This document shows positions 63,145-64,000 of a stretch of DNA of 64,000 nucleotides, in pieces; positions within the stretch are counted from its first letter, which is position 1, and the number at the start of each line of letters is the position of its first letter. The stretch spans positions 30,270 through 94,269 of the forward strand of contig CAYWLR010000013.1 of assembly GCA_964459465.1 (NCBI GenBank), written 5' to 3'. The position numbers and the translations under genes are program-made. Under the pieces are notes generated by a model, which saw nothing but the letters and a program-made list of their open reading frames with translations, was not told the origin of the DNA and did not search any database. Source of the stretch: CALAMC01 sp964459465 (GTDB lineage: Bacteria; Zixibacteria; MSB-5A5; GN15; PGXB01).

Positions 63145-63678
63145 CTATTTGAAAGTCGTTCTGTTTTCTGCGTATTCGGAGCGGCCGCCGGTCGGGTGTG
63201 ACGCCGCGATTTCTTCGACGCTTCGCTCCACTTCCGACGCCCGGACAAAAGCGGGTTTTGTTTTAATCAGGTCGGCCAGCGTGGATTTTTCGAGATAGTC
63301 GTTAATCAGATGGTGGAAGGAATTCCACACGGTGCGGACGGTGCAGCAGTCTTCATGGACACAGTTGCCGCCGTTGCCGTCGCCGGTGCCATAACGGTTG
63401 CAGTGCGATGAGCCGAAGACCGGATCGCCCAGCGCGGCGAAAATGTCTTTAAGGGTAATTTCCTGCGGGGTACGGGTCAGAAAATATCCGCCGTGGCGGC
63501 CGCGTTCGGCGGTTATCAGTCCGGCCTTTTTGAGGAGCATTAAGAGTTTGCCGGTATAGGGAATAGAAAGTTTTTCCATCTGCCCGATTTCGGGGATGGT
63601 GAGGGTTTGTTTGCGGCCGGTTTGGGCCAGCAGGACCATGCACCGCAGTCCGTATTCTTCGAGAGCCGTGATTTTCAT
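63145..63678 (-). CDS. Rrf2-family regulator of the suf operon (IscR/SufR-like)
   Basis: A 177-residue Rrf2 protein: winged helix-turn-helix MKITALEEYGLRCMVLLAQ, IPYTGKLLMLLKKAGLI and wing RGRHGGYFLTR, then the dimerisation helix. A cysteine cluster C93, C106, C111/C112 stands where IscR binds its Fe-S cluster, although the spacing (C-x12-C-x4-C) is wider than in IscR. A 35-residue C-terminal tail follows. As first gene of the suf operon it probably senses Fe-S status and controls the operon. Confidence 0.93.
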   Translation of the reverse strand: MKITALEEYGLRCMVLLAQTGRKQTLTIPEIGQMEKLSIPYTGKLLMLLKKAGLITAERGRHGGYFLTRTPQEITLKDIFAALGDPVFGSSHCNRYGTGDGNGGNCVHEDCCTVRTVWNSFHHLINDYLEKSTLADLIKTKPAFVRASEVERSVEEIAASHPTGGRSEYAENRTTFK

Positions 63679-63698
63679 AGCCGATTATTATGACCTAT

Positions 63699-63746
63699 AT
63701 TATCCTGTTATTTTTCCTAATTTAACATTCTTTACAAAAAAGTAAA
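63699..63746 (-). promoter_or_regulatory. Possible promoter/operator of the suf operon
   Basis: On the minus strand a -10-like GATAAT (63704-63699) is preceded 17 nt earlier by TGTTAA, a poor -35, as expected for an activated or repressed promoter. Upstream is an inverted repeat TTTAC-N6-GTAAA (63746-63731). The Rrf2 gene starts 20 bp downstream of the -10. Confidence 0.35.
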
Positions 63747-63749
63747 GGA

Positions 63750-64000
63750 AAAGTTCCTCATTTTTGAAAAAATATGGAGAATGTGGGCTGATTATGTCTA
63801 AGTTATGGCAAATATACGATTTAGGGGCGGCTGGCTATTTGATAAAAAGCCCGGATTTTCGGCACGTTCCAATTAAATCACCCTTTGTGTGGGATACAAG
63901 ATTTTAAAAGAAATCAGAACTTCGGGCGGTGGGGCACCCAAATTTAAGATGTCGGGTTTCTCGTTACGCTTCACTCCACTCGGAAGCCGACCTTGTATCT
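63750..64000. repeat. Non-coding end region with dispersed repeat fragment
   Basis: No gene is visible in the last 320 bp. From about 63915 the sequence matches other intergenic spacers: CGGGCGGTGGGGCA (compare 44878) and AGATGTCGGGTTTCTCG at about 63948 (compare 21120). The element continues past the window edge. Confidence 0.6.

Overview
The window looks like part of a metagenome-assembled genome of an uncultured Gram-negative bacterium of the FCB superphylum, most like candidate phylum Zixibacteria. This is inference from gene content: dockerin tails and T9SS-type C-terminal sorting domains occur side by side, there are PKD and cohesin-like modules, an outer-membrane barrel, LolA-type and Suf systems, and a 10-N scaffold join at 46198-46207. 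I saw no rRNA, tRNA, CRISPR array or transposase.

Layout. 1-1.3 kb: a FemAB/CelD-like acetyltransferase. 1.5-11.6 kb (all minus strand): a sigma54 activator gene, then an intergenic region with a well-formed -24/-12 promoter and repeated TGTTGC/GCAACA sites, then a redox operon. That operon encodes a NifX-domain protein, a DsrK/HmcF-like CCG protein, a DsrM/HmcE-like cytochrome b, a four-cluster ferredoxin and an NrfD-type membrane protein fused to a hexaheme cytochrome c. It is followed by three stand-alone receivers and a PAS-PAS histidine kinase. 11.7-17.3 kb: zinc alcohol dehydrogenase, a TIG/dockerin exoprotein, an LtaS-like alkaline-phosphatase-fold membrane enzyme and a TauE/SafE exporter. 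17.4-24 kb: a small exported protein and two C10 (streptopain-like) peptidases, separated by about 1.4 kb of repeat-rich non-coding DNA. 24-29.2 kb: an operon of LolA-like protein, two FtsX permeases, ATPase and outer-membrane barrel. 29.5-41.8 kb: a multidomain cohesin-like/dockerin protein, two giant S8 subtilases with FG-GAP-like propellers and T9SS-type tails, and an 853-residue protein with the same tail. 41.9-44.7 kb: a ribbon-helix-helix/zinc-ribbon regulator with a ZnuABC-type transporter. 45-50.9 kb: single-chain homoaconitase-like enzyme, MFS exporter, MmgE/PrpD protein, OsmC protein and TrmO, with hairpin repeats between genes. 51-56.2 kb: a BNR/TSP3/dockerin exoprotein and a C1 papain-like protease with PKD, cohesin-like and dockerin modules. 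56.4-57.1 kb: FabL-like reductase. 57.2-63.7 kb (minus): an rrf2-sufC-sufB-sufD-rieske-sufS-sufU-sufT iron-sulfur assembly operon.

How it fits together. One theme is extracellular proteolysis: five secreted proteases from three unrelated clans (two C10, two S8, one C1) use only two kinds of C-terminal tail, a cysteine-clasped dockerin or a T9SS-type sorting domain. A second theme is anaerobic-type redox metabolism: a sigma54-controlled membrane electron-transfer complex, cysteine-rich PAS sensors and a dedicated Fe-S assembly operon. The intergenic DNA carries a family of short hairpins whose arms differ between copies but stay complementary, several followed by a conserved GGCACRACGC tail.
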